A stretch of 64,000 nt of DNA from an uncultured Paracoccaceae bacterium (GTDB lineage Bacteria > Pseudomonadota > Alphaproteobacteria > Rhodobacterales > Rhodobacteraceae): assembly GCA_943787785.1 (NCBI GenBank), contig CALSNT010000013.1, positions 1 through 64,000 on the forward strand. The letters are read 5' to 3'. Position 1 is the stretch's first letter. Every line of letters begins with the position of its first letter. The notes beneath the pieces were generated by a model. That model worked only from the letters and a program-made list of their open reading frames with translations, did no database searches and was not told the DNA's origin. The position numbers and the translations under genes are program-made. Of the stretch, positions 26,756 through 35,313 are shown piece after piece.

Positions 26756-27609
26756 ATGGCTCATCCAATAGTGAGTTCGGCAGATTGGGTGCTCCATATT
26801 GATGCGGACGAGTTTTTAAACGTACGAATTGGCTCCAGAATGGTAGAAGAGTTGTTAGAGCCAAATGATTTTTCCGACTTGATCGCCGTTATGTGGCGCG
26901 CGTTTGGGAACTCCGGCAAGTTTTATTGGCGTGGAGGAAGTGTTCTGTCCTCTTTCGTCCAGACACAGCGCAGGCCTCGGCAGTCAAATGCAGGGCACAA
27001 ATCGTTCTTCCGCCCAGGCCGGTTTGGTCGTTGCATCGACCATATGCCGAAAGACCCGGTTTCAACGAGCGCTATTTGCGTGAATGCGAAGGGTGACGTC
27101 ATATCAAATAAAGCCATTTATCAGCCAAATCAGAGTCGCTTTCGGGTGGCCGACGATCATTTGACCTGGGAGAATGCCTGCATTAACCATTATGCAATTC
27201 GATCCACTGACATTTTTTTGATGAAAAATGACCGAGGTGACGGTATGGCGAACCGGCGAAACAAGTATTTCCTTAATTCCAATTTCTTCAAGCGCCAGAA
27301 CAAAAATGAGGTGTTTGAATATGATATTCTTGAAGTGCTTCCCAGAGCTTCTCAAGAACTGAATTTGATACTGCGGGATGACGAGGTCAGGCGGTTGGAC
27401 TATTACACATTGGAGTGCTTTCTGGCTCGGCGCGACGAAATTCTGACACCGGATCGCATTGCGGAATGGACTGAAGCAAATTGAGGCCGCGAGAATGAAG
27501 CTATTCATGATTGCCTGAAGTAGGACATCTTGGTAAAAGAGATCGAACACCCCTACCCATTTATATGCAGTATGCTATCCATACCAGACACTCTCTGCGC
27601 GGGGACGAA

Positions 27610-28389
27610 ATGGTACAACTGACACTTCCCAAAAACAGCCGTATCACCAAAGGCAAAACCTGGCCCAAGCCTGAAGGCGCGACCAACCTGCGTACCTTTC
27701 GCATCTATCGCTATAGCCCGGACGACGGCGAAAACCCCCGCGTAGACACGTATTTCGTTGATCTGGACGATTGCGGCCCGATGGTTCTGGACGCGCTGAT
27801 CAAACTCAAGAACGAGGTTGATCCAACCCTGACGTTCCGCCGTTCGTGTCGCGAAGGCATCTGCGGATCCTGCGCGATGAACATCGACGGGGCCAACACG
27901 CTGGCCTGCATCTGGGGGCTGGATGACATCAAGGGCGACGTAAAGATCTATCCGCTGCCGCATATGCCTGTGGTCAAAGACCTGATCCCTGACCTGACGC
28001 ATTTCTACGCCCAGCACGCCAGCATCATGCCCTGGCTTGAGACGAAGTCGAACACACCTGCTAAGGAATGGAAGCAATCGATCGAAGACCGCGAGAAGCT
28101 GGATGGTGATTATGAGTGTGTGATGTGCGCCTGTTGTTCGACGTCGTGCCCCAGCTACTGGTGGAACGGCGACCGGTATCTTGGCCCGGCGGCCCTGCTG
28201 CACGCACACCGGTGGATCGTGGACAGCCGCGATGAGGCGACGGGTGAGCGGCTGGATGATCTGGAAGATCCGTTCAAACTGTATCGCTGCCACACGATCA
28301 TGAACTGCACCAAGACCTGCCCCAAGGGCCTGAACCCAGCCAAGGCGATTGCTGAAATCAAGGGGATGATGGTGGAGCGGATGGTTTAG
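27610..28389 (+). CDS. sdhB: Succinate dehydrogenase iron-sulfur subunit
   Basis: 259 residues. The 2Fe-2S domain shows [21 protein letters not shown]. The 4Fe-4S and 3Fe-4S ligands lie in [16 protein letters not shown] and [17 protein letters not shown]. SdhB passes electrons from the SdhA flavin to quinone in SdhCD. The start at 27610 is the family-like [10 protein letters not shown]; upstream of it lie 125 bases that follow the broken glycosyltransferase gene. Whether it is still read from the sdhC promoter across the 5-kb insertion is unclear. Confidence 0.95.
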   Translation: MVQLTLPKNSRITKGKTWPKPEGATNLRTFRIYRYSPDDGENPRVDTYFVDLDDCGPMVLDALIKLKNEVDPTLTFRRSCREGICGSCAMNIDGANTLACIWGLDDIKGDVKIYPLPHMPVVKDLIPDLTHFYAQHASIMPWLETKSNTPAKEWKQSIEDREKLDGDYECVMCACCSTSCPSYWWNGDRYLGPAALLHAHRWIVDSRDEATGERLDDLEDPFKLYRCHTIMNCTKTCPKGLNPAKAIAEIKGMMVERMV

Positions 28390-28390
28390 G

Positions 28391-28409
28391 ACCCGATCTG
28401 CTCGGGTTT
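28391..28409 (+). terminator. Probable terminator after sdhB
   Basis: ACCCGA, loop TCTGC, TCGGGT, then TTTA, starting 2 bases after the sdhB stop. The stem is only 6 pairs and the T run short, so efficiency is uncertain. Confidence 0.5.
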
Positions 28410-28583
28410 AGCCATTGGACTGGAGCGGGTATCGGCAGGACGCGACGATAGCTGTAAACTCGTCAGCCCGTGGGTTGGCGACCCAACGGCGTTAGGATGG
28501 CCTTGGACGGTGAGGTATTTCTGTCAAGTCCGAGGGAAGCCCAATCCTCACCAAATCGCCAACCCGCCCGGACTGGCTGGCGA

Positions 28584-28614
28584 GTGCACGGCGGCTTCGC
28601 CGTGATCCGTGCAC
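28584..28614. repeat. Nested palindrome (REP-like) in the sdhB-SDR intergenic region
   Basis: GTGCACGG pairs with CCGTGCAC, and inside it CGGC-TTC-GCCG forms a second hairpin. The interval 28390-28683 holds this, the terminator above and a weak GGGTTGG/CCAACG hairpin, but no gene I can support. It lies between two convergent genes. Confidence 0.5.
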
Positions 28615-28683
28615 GAGCGAAGATCCATAAAACTTCCGCTGCAGTCCGCTACCTACAGGGACGACCCGCCGGTCAAACCAGCC

Positions 28684-29430
28684 TCAGTAGGTCGCCCGCC
28701 CACCGGAAATATCAAACACTCCACTCGTCGCAAAACTGTTCTCGGCCGAGCACAGCCAGCAGATCATCGCCGCAACCTCGGCCACGTCCACAAACCGCCC
28801 GCGCGGGATTTTCGACAACATGAACGCGATGTGCTCCTCGCTCATCTGATCGAATATCCGGGTCTTCGCCGCCGCCGGGGTGACGCAGTTCACGGCAATG
28901 TCCTGATCCGCATTCTCTTTGCCCAGTGATTTCGTCAGCCCAATAACCGCCGCCTTCGAGGCCGAATACGGTCCCGCACCGGGATTGCCTTCTTTGCCCG
29001 CAACCGACGCGATATTCACCACCCGCCCGTAGTCCGCCGCCTGCATGATCGGCAGCACCGCGCGGCAGCAATTAAAAACTCCGGTAACGTTGATATCCAT
29101 GATCGCCTGCCAGTCGCCTGGCGGGTAGTCAGGGATCGGGGCATTCGGCCCGGCAATCCCGGCACCGCAGACCAGAATGTCGATGCCGCCGAGCGCCTTA
29201 ACAGTGGCTTCCGCCACGCTCGAAACCGCATCAGCGTCCGTCACATCCACCGATAAAGCCAAAGCATTGTCACCCAGCCCATCGGCCGCGTCAGTGGCCA
29301 AATCACCATCGAGATCCCACAGCGCTACTCGCGCGCCTGACGCCGCCATCCGCTGCGCTGTCGCAAAGCCGATACCCTGCGCCCCGCCCGTGATCACAGC
29401 CACCCGGTCGTTCAGATCATAGGTGTTCAT
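28684..29430 (-). CDS. Short-chain dehydrogenase/reductase (FabG-like)
   Basis: 248 residues. The Rossmann nucleotide motif is AVITGGAQGIGFATAQ (about residues 10-25). The active-site serine is in NIASVAGKEGNPG, with Tyr and Lys in PYSASKAAV. The C-terminal IPRGRFVDVAEVAAMICWL then FDISGGRATY is typical of classical SDRs such as 3-oxoacyl-ACP reductases and sugar or polyol dehydrogenases. The substrate cannot be fixed. ATG 29430 has GGAGGG just upstream. It is divergent from the DUF1989 gene. Confidence 0.88.
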   Translation of the reverse strand: MNTYDLNDRVAVITGGAQGIGFATAQRMAASGARVALWDLDGDLATDAADGLGDNALALSVDVTDADAVSSVAEATVKALGGIDILVCGAGIAGPNAPIPDYPPGDWQAIMDINVTGVFNCCRAVLPIMQAADYGRVVNIASVAGKEGNPGAGPYSASKAAVIGLTKSLGKENADQDIAVNCVTPAAAKTRIFDQMSEEHIAFMLSKIPRGRFVDVAEVAAMICWLCSAENSFATSGVFDISGGRATY

Positions 29431-29562
29431 GTGCCCTCCAAATTTCCGACGCCCCAATCAATGGTCCTAGCGTGCGCGCTTGCCAAGGGTCGAGATGCAG
29501 GCATTGCCAATTCCGCACCCCCGACGGTACTTGGGAAGGGCGATCTGCGAACGGAGACTCCG

Positions 29563-30405
29563 ATGCCAACCGAACCCCGAGACGCCCAGGCCCGCCGCGA
29601 TATAGGACCAGTGATCTGTTATCCCGATGACACGTTGCCCGCGCCTGATCTGGTGGGCTATATTGCCGCCCGCGGATCCGCTCATAAAATCGACGAAGCC
29701 ATAGCCGCGCCGCGCGAAGCGGCAACATTCCGGGTGCCCGCAGGCTATTTTTTTCGCATCTCCTCGGTTGATGGCCCTCAGGTCGGAGACCTTAACTTGT
29801 GGAACGCAGACGATCTTTCTGAGCGGTTCTACTCGGGCAAGACCCGCGCCTTGCATGGAACCCATGTGACCACGGGCAACCGGCTCTGGTCGTCGTTTCC
29901 CGCACTGCGCCCGATGGCGACGATCATCGAAGACACGCTCAGCTGGTATGGAATCGACGCATTCGGCGGGTCGGTCCATGACGTAATCGGTACGCGGTGC
30001 GATCCCTATACGCACCGGCTGCTGGCGGGCGGCGACTATCACCATTGCTGCCACTCGAATCTGACGCGCGCTCTGGCAGATGAATTGAGCATCTCGCGGG
30101 TCGAGGCTGAGGCCCACGTCCATGACGTGATGAACGTGTTCATGTGTACCGGTTTCACCCGCGACACCGGGCAGTATTTCATGAAGGCCAGCCCGGTGCG
30201 TCCCGGCGACTATATCGAGTTTTTCGCCGAGATCCCGCTCCTGGGGGCACTCAGCGCCTGCCCGGGAGGGGATTGCAGCTCCACGCATTCGTCGGGCGCG
30301 GCAGCATGTCACCCGCTGTTGATTGAAGTGTTTGCCCCAGCGGATCCGCCCGCCGGTTGGGAGGTTCCTGCGGTAAATGCCTATGATCGCAGCCATGGAG
30401 CGTGA
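29563..30405 (+). CDS. DUF1989 (urea carboxylase-associated family) protein
   Basis: 280 residues. The domain covers most of the chain, with RVPAGYFFRISSVDGPQVGD, LNLWNADDLSERF, TTGNRLWSSFP and the conserved cysteines in HHCCHSNL, and later NVFMCTGF and GDCSS. Members are often encoded near urea-amidolyase or aminomethyltransferase genes; none is near here. It is probably a metal-dependent cytosolic enzyme of unsettled reaction. Start 29563 gives the family-like MPTEPRDAQARRDI; the frame is open further back to 29431. Confidence 0.82.
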   Translation: MPTEPRDAQARRDIGPVICYPDDTLPAPDLVGYIAARGSAHKIDEAIAAPREAATFRVPAGYFFRISSVDGPQVGDLNLWNADDLSERFYSGKTRALHGTHVTTGNRLWSSFPALRPMATIIEDTLSWYGIDAFGGSVHDVIGTRCDPYTHRLLAGGDYHHCCHSNLTRALADELSISRVEAEAHVHDVMNVFMCTGFTRDTGQYFMKASPVRPGDYIEFFAEIPLLGALSACPGGDCSSTHSSGAAACHPLLIEVFAPADPPAGWEVPAVNAYDRSHGA

Positions 30406-30458
30406 CGAAAGTTTCGGCGCTTTCGTCGTGGACATACCAGCAGTTTAACCAATTCTGG

Positions 30459-31163
30459 TCAGGCGAATGCTGCGGTCAGCGCCATCTCAACCATGTCGCC
30501 GAAACTACGCTCGCGCTGATCCGAAGGCAGGTCTTCCTTGGTAATTAGATGATCGCTGACCGTCAGAATTGTCAGCGCGCGGCAGCCAAAGCGCGCAGCA
30601 AGCGTGTACAGCTCGGCCGCTTCCATTTCGACGGCGAGGACGCCGTGACGCATCAGCTGGTCTGTCAGATCATCGCGTTCATCGTAGAACACGTCCGAGG
30701 AATAAATTCCGCCAACATGCACCGGAACCGATTTCTCGACCGCCGCAGCGTGGGCCGCCTGCAGCAATTCGTAATTCGCTGACGGCGCGAAACTCATTTC
30801 CTTGAAGAATCCGCGCGACGGAGTCGACATCGTGGACGAGGTCATCGCAATGACGACGTCACGTAGTTTCACATGTTCCTGCATCGCGCCAGCCGAGCCA
30901 ATGCGGATCAGGGTTTTCGCCCCGAATTCGCGGATCAGTTCGTTAACGTAGATCGACAGCGACGGCATACCCATGCCCGATCCTTGGATCGTCACCGGAT
31001 TGCCATTCCAGGTGCCAGTAAACCCCAACATGCCGCGGGTTTCATTGACCAGCCGAACATCCGTTAGAAATGTTTCGGCTGCCCATTTTGCGCGGTAAGG
31101 GTCGCCCGGCAACAAGACCGTTTCGGCAATGTCACCGGGCGCGGCGCCGATATGAATTGTCAT
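30459..31163 (-). CDS. deoD: Purine nucleoside phosphorylase, DeoD type
   Basis: 234 residues, the family length. [20 protein letters not shown] then [10 protein letters not shown] at the start, [20 protein letters not shown], and the active-site [20 protein letters not shown] with catalytic Asp in TVSDH. DeoD cleaves purine (deoxy)nucleosides with phosphate and forms hexamers. It converges on the DUF1989 gene and lies 15 bases after the H-NS-like gene, so the two may be co-transcribed. Confidence 0.94.
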   Translation of the reverse strand: MTIHIGAAPGDIAETVLLPGDPYRAKWAAETFLTDVRLVNETRGMLGFTGTWNGNPVTIQGSGMGMPSLSIYVNELIREFGAKTLIRIGSAGAMQEHVKLRDVVIAMTSSTMSTPSRGFFKEMSFAPSANYELLQAAHAAAVEKSVPVHVGGIYSSDVFYDERDDLTDQLMRHGVLAVEMEAAELYTLAARFGCRALTILTVSDHLITKEDLPSDQRERSFGDMVEMALTAAFA

Positions 31164-31178
31164 CGGCGCGGCCCTCTA

Positions 31179-31550
31179 TCAGATCGCGAAATCTTCAGGC
31201 TTTTTACCCGCAGCGATACCGGACTTGTACCAGGCCGGTTGACGCCCACGTCCGCTCCAGGTTTGCGAGGCGTCGTCCGGGTTGCGATACTTGGCGGGCG
31301 CCGCAGCTTTCTTGGCCGGTTTGCGACCAGGCTTGCTGCCCTTGCGCGGGCGACCAGGGCCGCGCTTCACAACACCGGCAAGATCGGCAAGCGAGAACCC
31401 AAAATCTGCGGCGGCCTTCTCGGCCGCTTTGCGGGCATCTGCCATCGATTCCTTGGATTTGTTCGAGATTGCCGTAGCAACGTCTTTTGCCAGTTTTTCC
31501 AAATCAGATTTGGATGCGTTTTTCAGGTCTTTTTTGCTAACAAGCGCCAT
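31179..31550 (-). CDS. H-NS/HvrA-family nucleoid protein
   Basis: 123 residues. A lysine- and alanine-rich helical N-terminus (DLEKLAKDVATAISNKSKES) probably dimerises. A basic linker GPGRPRKGSKPGRKPAKK resembles AT-hook repeats. The H-NS C-terminal DNA-binding motif KYRNPDDASQTWSGRGRQP then AWYKSGIAAGK is complete. HvrA-type proteins bind curved AT-rich DNA and silence or tune genes, including photosynthesis and nitrogen-fixation genes in Rhodobacter. It could silence the AT-richer islands seen in this window, which is inference. Confidence 0.88.
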   Translation of the reverse strand: MALVSKKDLKNASKSDLEKLAKDVATAISNKSKESMADARKAAEKAAADFGFSLADLAGVVKRGPGRPRKGSKPGRKPAKKAAAPAKYRNPDDASQTWSGRGRQPAWYKSGIAAGKKPEDFAI

Positions 31551-31662
31551 TTACTCAGATTCCATCTTTGAAGCCAAACATTGGCAAATCAACTAGCGAT
31601 TATATCAATCGCCAGCAAGTCAAATCGCAGGCGCGTCATCGCAAGCGACACTTGTCGCCGGT

Positions 31663-33624
31663 TTACTCTGCGGCAACAGGTCGTGAGTCAACAATGTCCA
31701 GAATCTCGGCAATAATGTTGCTTATTTCGAAATCCCTCGGCGAGTATACTTGCGCGACGCCCATATCCTTTAACTTCTGTGCGTCTTCTGGCGGAATGAT
31801 CCCACCGACAACAATCGGTATCTCGCCAAGGCCATTCGCTGCCAGTTGATTAATTGTCTCTTTTACCAATGGCATATGGGAACCGGACAAAATGGAAAGG
31901 CCAATAACATGCGCGCCTCCCTCTCGTGCAGAAGTGACAATCTCATCTGGCGTCAGTCGAATTCCCTGATAGTCGATTTCAATGCCGCAGGCTTGCGCGC
32001 GTAGGGCAATTTGCTCGGCACCGTTCGAGTGTCCATCCAATCCCGGCTTTCCAACCAGCAAGCGCAATCGCCGCCCCAACCGGTCCGAGATTACATCCAC
32101 CCGCGAACGCAATTGGTCCAACCCTTCGGTTTGATTTGACGGCGTGGCGGAAATTCCGGTCGGTGCCCGATAAAGGCCAAATGCACTGCGCATCGCCTCA
32201 CCCCATTCACCGGTCGTAACACCAGCTTTGGCGGCCGCTATCGAGGTCGGCATTATGTTCTCGCCAGATGCAGCCGCGGACCGGAGCGCATCGAGCGCTG
32301 TTGCGACTGCATCGTCGTCCCGGTCCGCTTTCCAATTTGCCAGCGCAGTAATCTGATCCCGTTCGGCTGCCGGATCAACTTCCAGAATCGTATTCGGCCC
32401 CGTTGTCAGCGGACTTTCTTCACTTTCGGTCCATTTATTGACGCCAACCACGATCGTCTCACCGGATTCAATTCTGGCGATCCGCGCCGCATTACTTTCG
32501 ACCAGTCGGGATTTCATATGGCCAACCGCGGCCATCGCACCGCCCATAGCCTCGATCTGATCGAGCTCGGACCGTGCCGCCGCAATCAATGCATCTGTCT
32601 TGGCATCAATGGCAGGGTTTCCATCGAACAGGTCCTCGAATTCCAAGAGGTCCGTTTCATGTGCCAGAATTTGCTGCATCCGCATCGACCATTGCTGATC
32701 CCAGGGCCGCGGCAAGCCCAGCGCTTCATTCCACGCTGGCAATTGCACGGCGCGGGCACGGGCGTTTTTCGACAGCGTTACTGCAAGCATTTCCAGCAAT
32801 ATGCGCGGCACATTATTTTCCGGTTGCTGCTCGGTCAGTCCAAGGGAGTTGACCTGAACGCCATAACGGAAGCGTCGGAATTTTGGATCGGTGATATTGT
32901 AGCGGTTTGTACAGATCTCATCCCACATCTGTACGAAGGCGCGCATTTTGCAGATTTCGGTAACAAAGCGGATGCCAGCATTAACAAAGAAGGAAATCCG
33001 CCCGACCATTTCGGGGAAATCCTCGGGCGGGACCTTGCCCTTGAGATCGTCCAGCACAGCGATGGCCGTGGCCAATGCGAAGGCAAGCTCTTCCTCTGGC
33101 GTCGCCCCAGCTTCCTGCAAATGGTACGAGCAGACATTCATCGGATTCCAACGCGGCATATTCTTGCGCGTCCATGCGGCGACGTCCGTGATAAGCCGCA
33201 GTGATGGTTCCGGGGGGCAAATATGCGTGCCTCGGCTGAGGTACTCTTTGACAATATCGTTCTGAACGGTTCCCTGCAGCGCCGACACATCGGCCCCCTG
33301 TTCCTCGGCCACAGCAACATAGAGGGCCAGCAGCCAGGGCGCGGTGGCGTTGATCGTCATCGAGGTGTTCATCTTCTCGACCGGGATATTGTCGAACAAA
33401 GCACGCATGTCACCCAGATGACAGACAGGTACGCCGACCTTGCCGACCTCACCCTGCGCCAGCACATGATCGCTGTCGTATCCGGTTTGGGTCGGCAGAT
33501 CGAACGCCACGCTCAGCCCCGTTTGCCCCTTTGCCAGATTCGCCCGGTAAAGCGCGTTGGATGCCGCAGCGGTCGAATGACCGGCATATGTTCGGATCAG
33601 CCAGGGGCGGGATTTTTCGGCCAT
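31663..33624 (-). CDS. ecm: Ethylmalonyl-CoA mutase, B12-dependent
   Basis: 653 residues. The catalytic barrel begins SRPWLIRTYAGHSTAAASN, with FDLPTQTGYDSD and MNTSMTINATAPWLLALYV. The C-terminal cobalamin-binding domain has the base-off signature VGKPGLDGHSNGAEQIALRA and later VGGIIPPEDAQKLKDMGV. Length and sequence favour Ecm (formerly meaA), which turns (2R)-ethylmalonyl-CoA into methylsuccinyl-CoA, over methylmalonyl-CoA mutase. ATG 33624 is chosen; the frame is open to 33654. ccr, the preceding pathway step, lies 1.7 kb away on the other strand, and meaB is 26 kb away. Confidence 0.93.
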   Translation of the reverse strand: MAEKSRPWLIRTYAGHSTAAASNALYRANLAKGQTGLSVAFDLPTQTGYDSDHVLAQGEVGKVGVPVCHLGDMRALFDNIPVEKMNTSMTINATAPWLLALYVAVAEEQGADVSALQGTVQNDIVKEYLSRGTHICPPEPSLRLITDVAAWTRKNMPRWNPMNVCSYHLQEAGATPEEELAFALATAIAVLDDLKGKVPPEDFPEMVGRISFFVNAGIRFVTEICKMRAFVQMWDEICTNRYNITDPKFRRFRYGVQVNSLGLTEQQPENNVPRILLEMLAVTLSKNARARAVQLPAWNEALGLPRPWDQQWSMRMQQILAHETDLLEFEDLFDGNPAIDAKTDALIAAARSELDQIEAMGGAMAAVGHMKSRLVESNAARIARIESGETIVVGVNKWTESEESPLTTGPNTILEVDPAAERDQITALANWKADRDDDAVATALDALRSAAASGENIMPTSIAAAKAGVTTGEWGEAMRSAFGLYRAPTGISATPSNQTEGLDQLRSRVDVISDRLGRRLRLLVGKPGLDGHSNGAEQIALRAQACGIEIDYQGIRLTPDEIVTSAREGGAHVIGLSILSGSHMPLVKETINQLAANGLGEIPIVVGGIIPPEDAQKLKDMGVAQVYSPRDFEISNIIAEILDIVDSRPVAAE

Positions 33625-33796
33625 TACTCGGTTCTCGTATAAGATAATTCCCAAAACATAGCGTTAGTCGGAATTTTCTTGCGCGTCCAGATGCTGCAGT
33701 GCCGCAGAAGCCATGGAGGGATATTTGGCACTGCCGCATTGCCGCTCCGCTGTGTTCCCATTAAAGGGTTCGGGCTGCACAATCCAAACGGATTTC

Positions 33797-35221
33797 ATGA
33801 CCCAACCCGTCGTCCTGCCTCTGTGGCTGCTGATTCTGATCCTCGGCTTCGCAGCCGTCACGGCGGCGTCGCATCTGCTGTTCCCGTCGGTCCGCTGGTT
33901 CTTCCGGCGACGCGCCGAGCGGGTCGTCGCTCTGGTCAATCAACGCCTGCAACGTCCGATCGAACCATTCAAACTGGCCCGTCGCCACGACATGATCCAA
34001 CGCCTCAGTTATGACGCGCAGGTTATGGCCGCGGTCGAGGAACACGCCCGTGAAGAGGGCATCCCCGAAAACGTCGCCTTTCAGAAAGCACAGCACTACG
34101 CGCGCGAGATTGTGCCGTCGTTCAGCGCCACCGCCTATTTCGGTATCGCGATCCGGCTGGCACGCTGGTTGTCGACGCGGTTGTTCCGAGTGCGGCTGGG
34201 GGCCTACGATGACGCGCTAGAGGAGATTGATCCGAATGCCACGGTCATCTTCGTAATCAACCACCGCTCGAACATGGACTACGTGCTGGTGACGTGGCTG
34301 GCCGCGCAACGTTTGGCGCTGTCCTATGCCGTTGGTGAATGGGCGCGGATTTGGCCGCTCAGCCATCTGATCCGTGCAATGGGCGCGTATTTCATCCGGC
34401 GCAAATCCCGCAATCCGCTCTACCGCCGGGTGCTGGCGCGCTATGTTCAACTGGCCACAGCGGCGGGCGTGACACAGGCCGTGTTCCCGGAGGGCGGGCT
34501 AAGCCTTGATGGCAAAGTGGCCGCGCCAAAGCTGGGGTTGCTGAGCTACGTCATTGCCGGGTTCGACCCCGAGCAGCGCGACGTTGTGTTCGTTCCGGTT
34601 GGCCTGAATTACGACCGCGTCATCGAAGACCGCATCCTGACTGAAGCCGCCGCCACCGGTGAGCGCAAATTCCGCGCCTCGGTTCCGACCGCCCTGCGGT
34701 TCGCCGCCCGTTGGGCATGGCGCCGGATGCGTGGCAAAGCCAGTAGGTTCGGCTTTGCAGCAGTTAGTTTCGGCGCACCCTTGTCGCTGCAAGGCGTGAT
34801 GCGCGATCATCGTGGTGACCCGACCCGTTTTGTCGCCACCGAGTTATTCCGCCGAATCCGCGCGGTCGTACCGGTGCTGCCGGTACCGCTTGTGGCAACG
34901 GCGTTGCTGGATCAAAGCGGGCCGATCTCACGCGCCGCGTTCACCGTCCGGGTAGAAGAGGTCCTTGGGCGCCTGAAGGCCGCCGGGGCGCATACGCAGT
35001 TGCCGGGAAAGGATGCCGCAGCCGCGGTCTCCGCCGGCCTGAAGGTTCTGACCCTGCGCAAGATTGTCACCGAATCCGGCGCAGGCTTGCTCAGCGTCGA
35101 TCCGGCAGAAAGGCCGCTGCTGAATTTCTACGCCGCCAGCATCGCGCACCACCTTGGGGCAGGTGAGTCTGCGGGCGATGTCGCAAGCGCAGAAATTATA
35201 CACGACACAAAATTACCGTAA
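33797..35221 (+). CDS. Glycerol-3-phosphate acyltransferase-like (PlsC/PlsB-type) membrane protein
   Basis: 474 residues. One N-terminal membrane helix (about residues 6-27) is followed by an acyltransferase domain with block I NHRSNMD (HX4D), block II AMGAYFIRR and block III FPEGGLSLDG. Large members of this family in alphaproteobacteria are 1-acyl- or glycerol-3-phosphate acyltransferases of phospholipid synthesis. It sits between divergent ecm and ccr, a position often kept in relatives, but no link to that pathway is evident. ATG at 33797 gives MTQPVVLPLWLL; an earlier start at 33713 adds residues unlike the family. Confidence 0.82.
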   Translation: MTQPVVLPLWLLILILGFAAVTAASHLLFPSVRWFFRRRAERVVALVNQRLQRPIEPFKLARRHDMIQRLSYDAQVMAAVEEHAREEGIPENVAFQKAQHYAREIVPSFSATAYFGIAIRLARWLSTRLFRVRLGAYDDALEEIDPNATVIFVINHRSNMDYVLVTWLAAQRLALSYAVGEWARIWPLSHLIRAMGAYFIRRKSRNPLYRRVLARYVQLATAAGVTQAVFPEGGLSLDGKVAAPKLGLLSYVIAGFDPEQRDVVFVPVGLNYDRVIEDRILTEAAATGERKFRASVPTALRFAARWAWRRMRGKASRFGFAAVSFGAPLSLQGVMRDHRGDPTRFVATELFRRIRAVVPVLPVPLVATALLDQSGPISRAAFTVRVEEVLGRLKAAGAHTQLPGKDAAAAVSAGLKVLTLRKIVTESGAGLLSVDPAERPLLNFYAASIAHHLGAGESAGDVASAEIIHDTKLP

Positions 35222-35313
35222 CCGGCCTTTTTTGGGTTGTAATCTTGCGTTTGCCCCGATAGCCACGGGTGATGATCCGGCATAGCGCCGCACTGCAGCA
35301 CAACGAGGTTCAA

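Larger units (their letters stand above)
24851..27484 (+). pseudogene. Family 2 glycosyltransferase (Glyco_tranf_2_4 type) disrupted by an IS1380 element
   Basis: The 5' part (24851-25081) encodes KTAVVSCMRNEGPFLLEWIA, YHRAIGFDDVIVITNDCTDG and IRNAVSQGDAPQISGMRLA. The 3' part (26756-27484) continues in frame with MAHPIVSSADWVLHIDADEF, the DxD motif of the family, to the stop. Removing 25082-26755 (element plus one target copy) gives an uninterrupted 319-residue protein. The join is exact at codon GCA/ATG. As it stands only 82 residues plus junk would be made. The gene is AT-richer towards its 3' end, unlike sdh around it, suggesting transfer. Confidence 0.85.
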
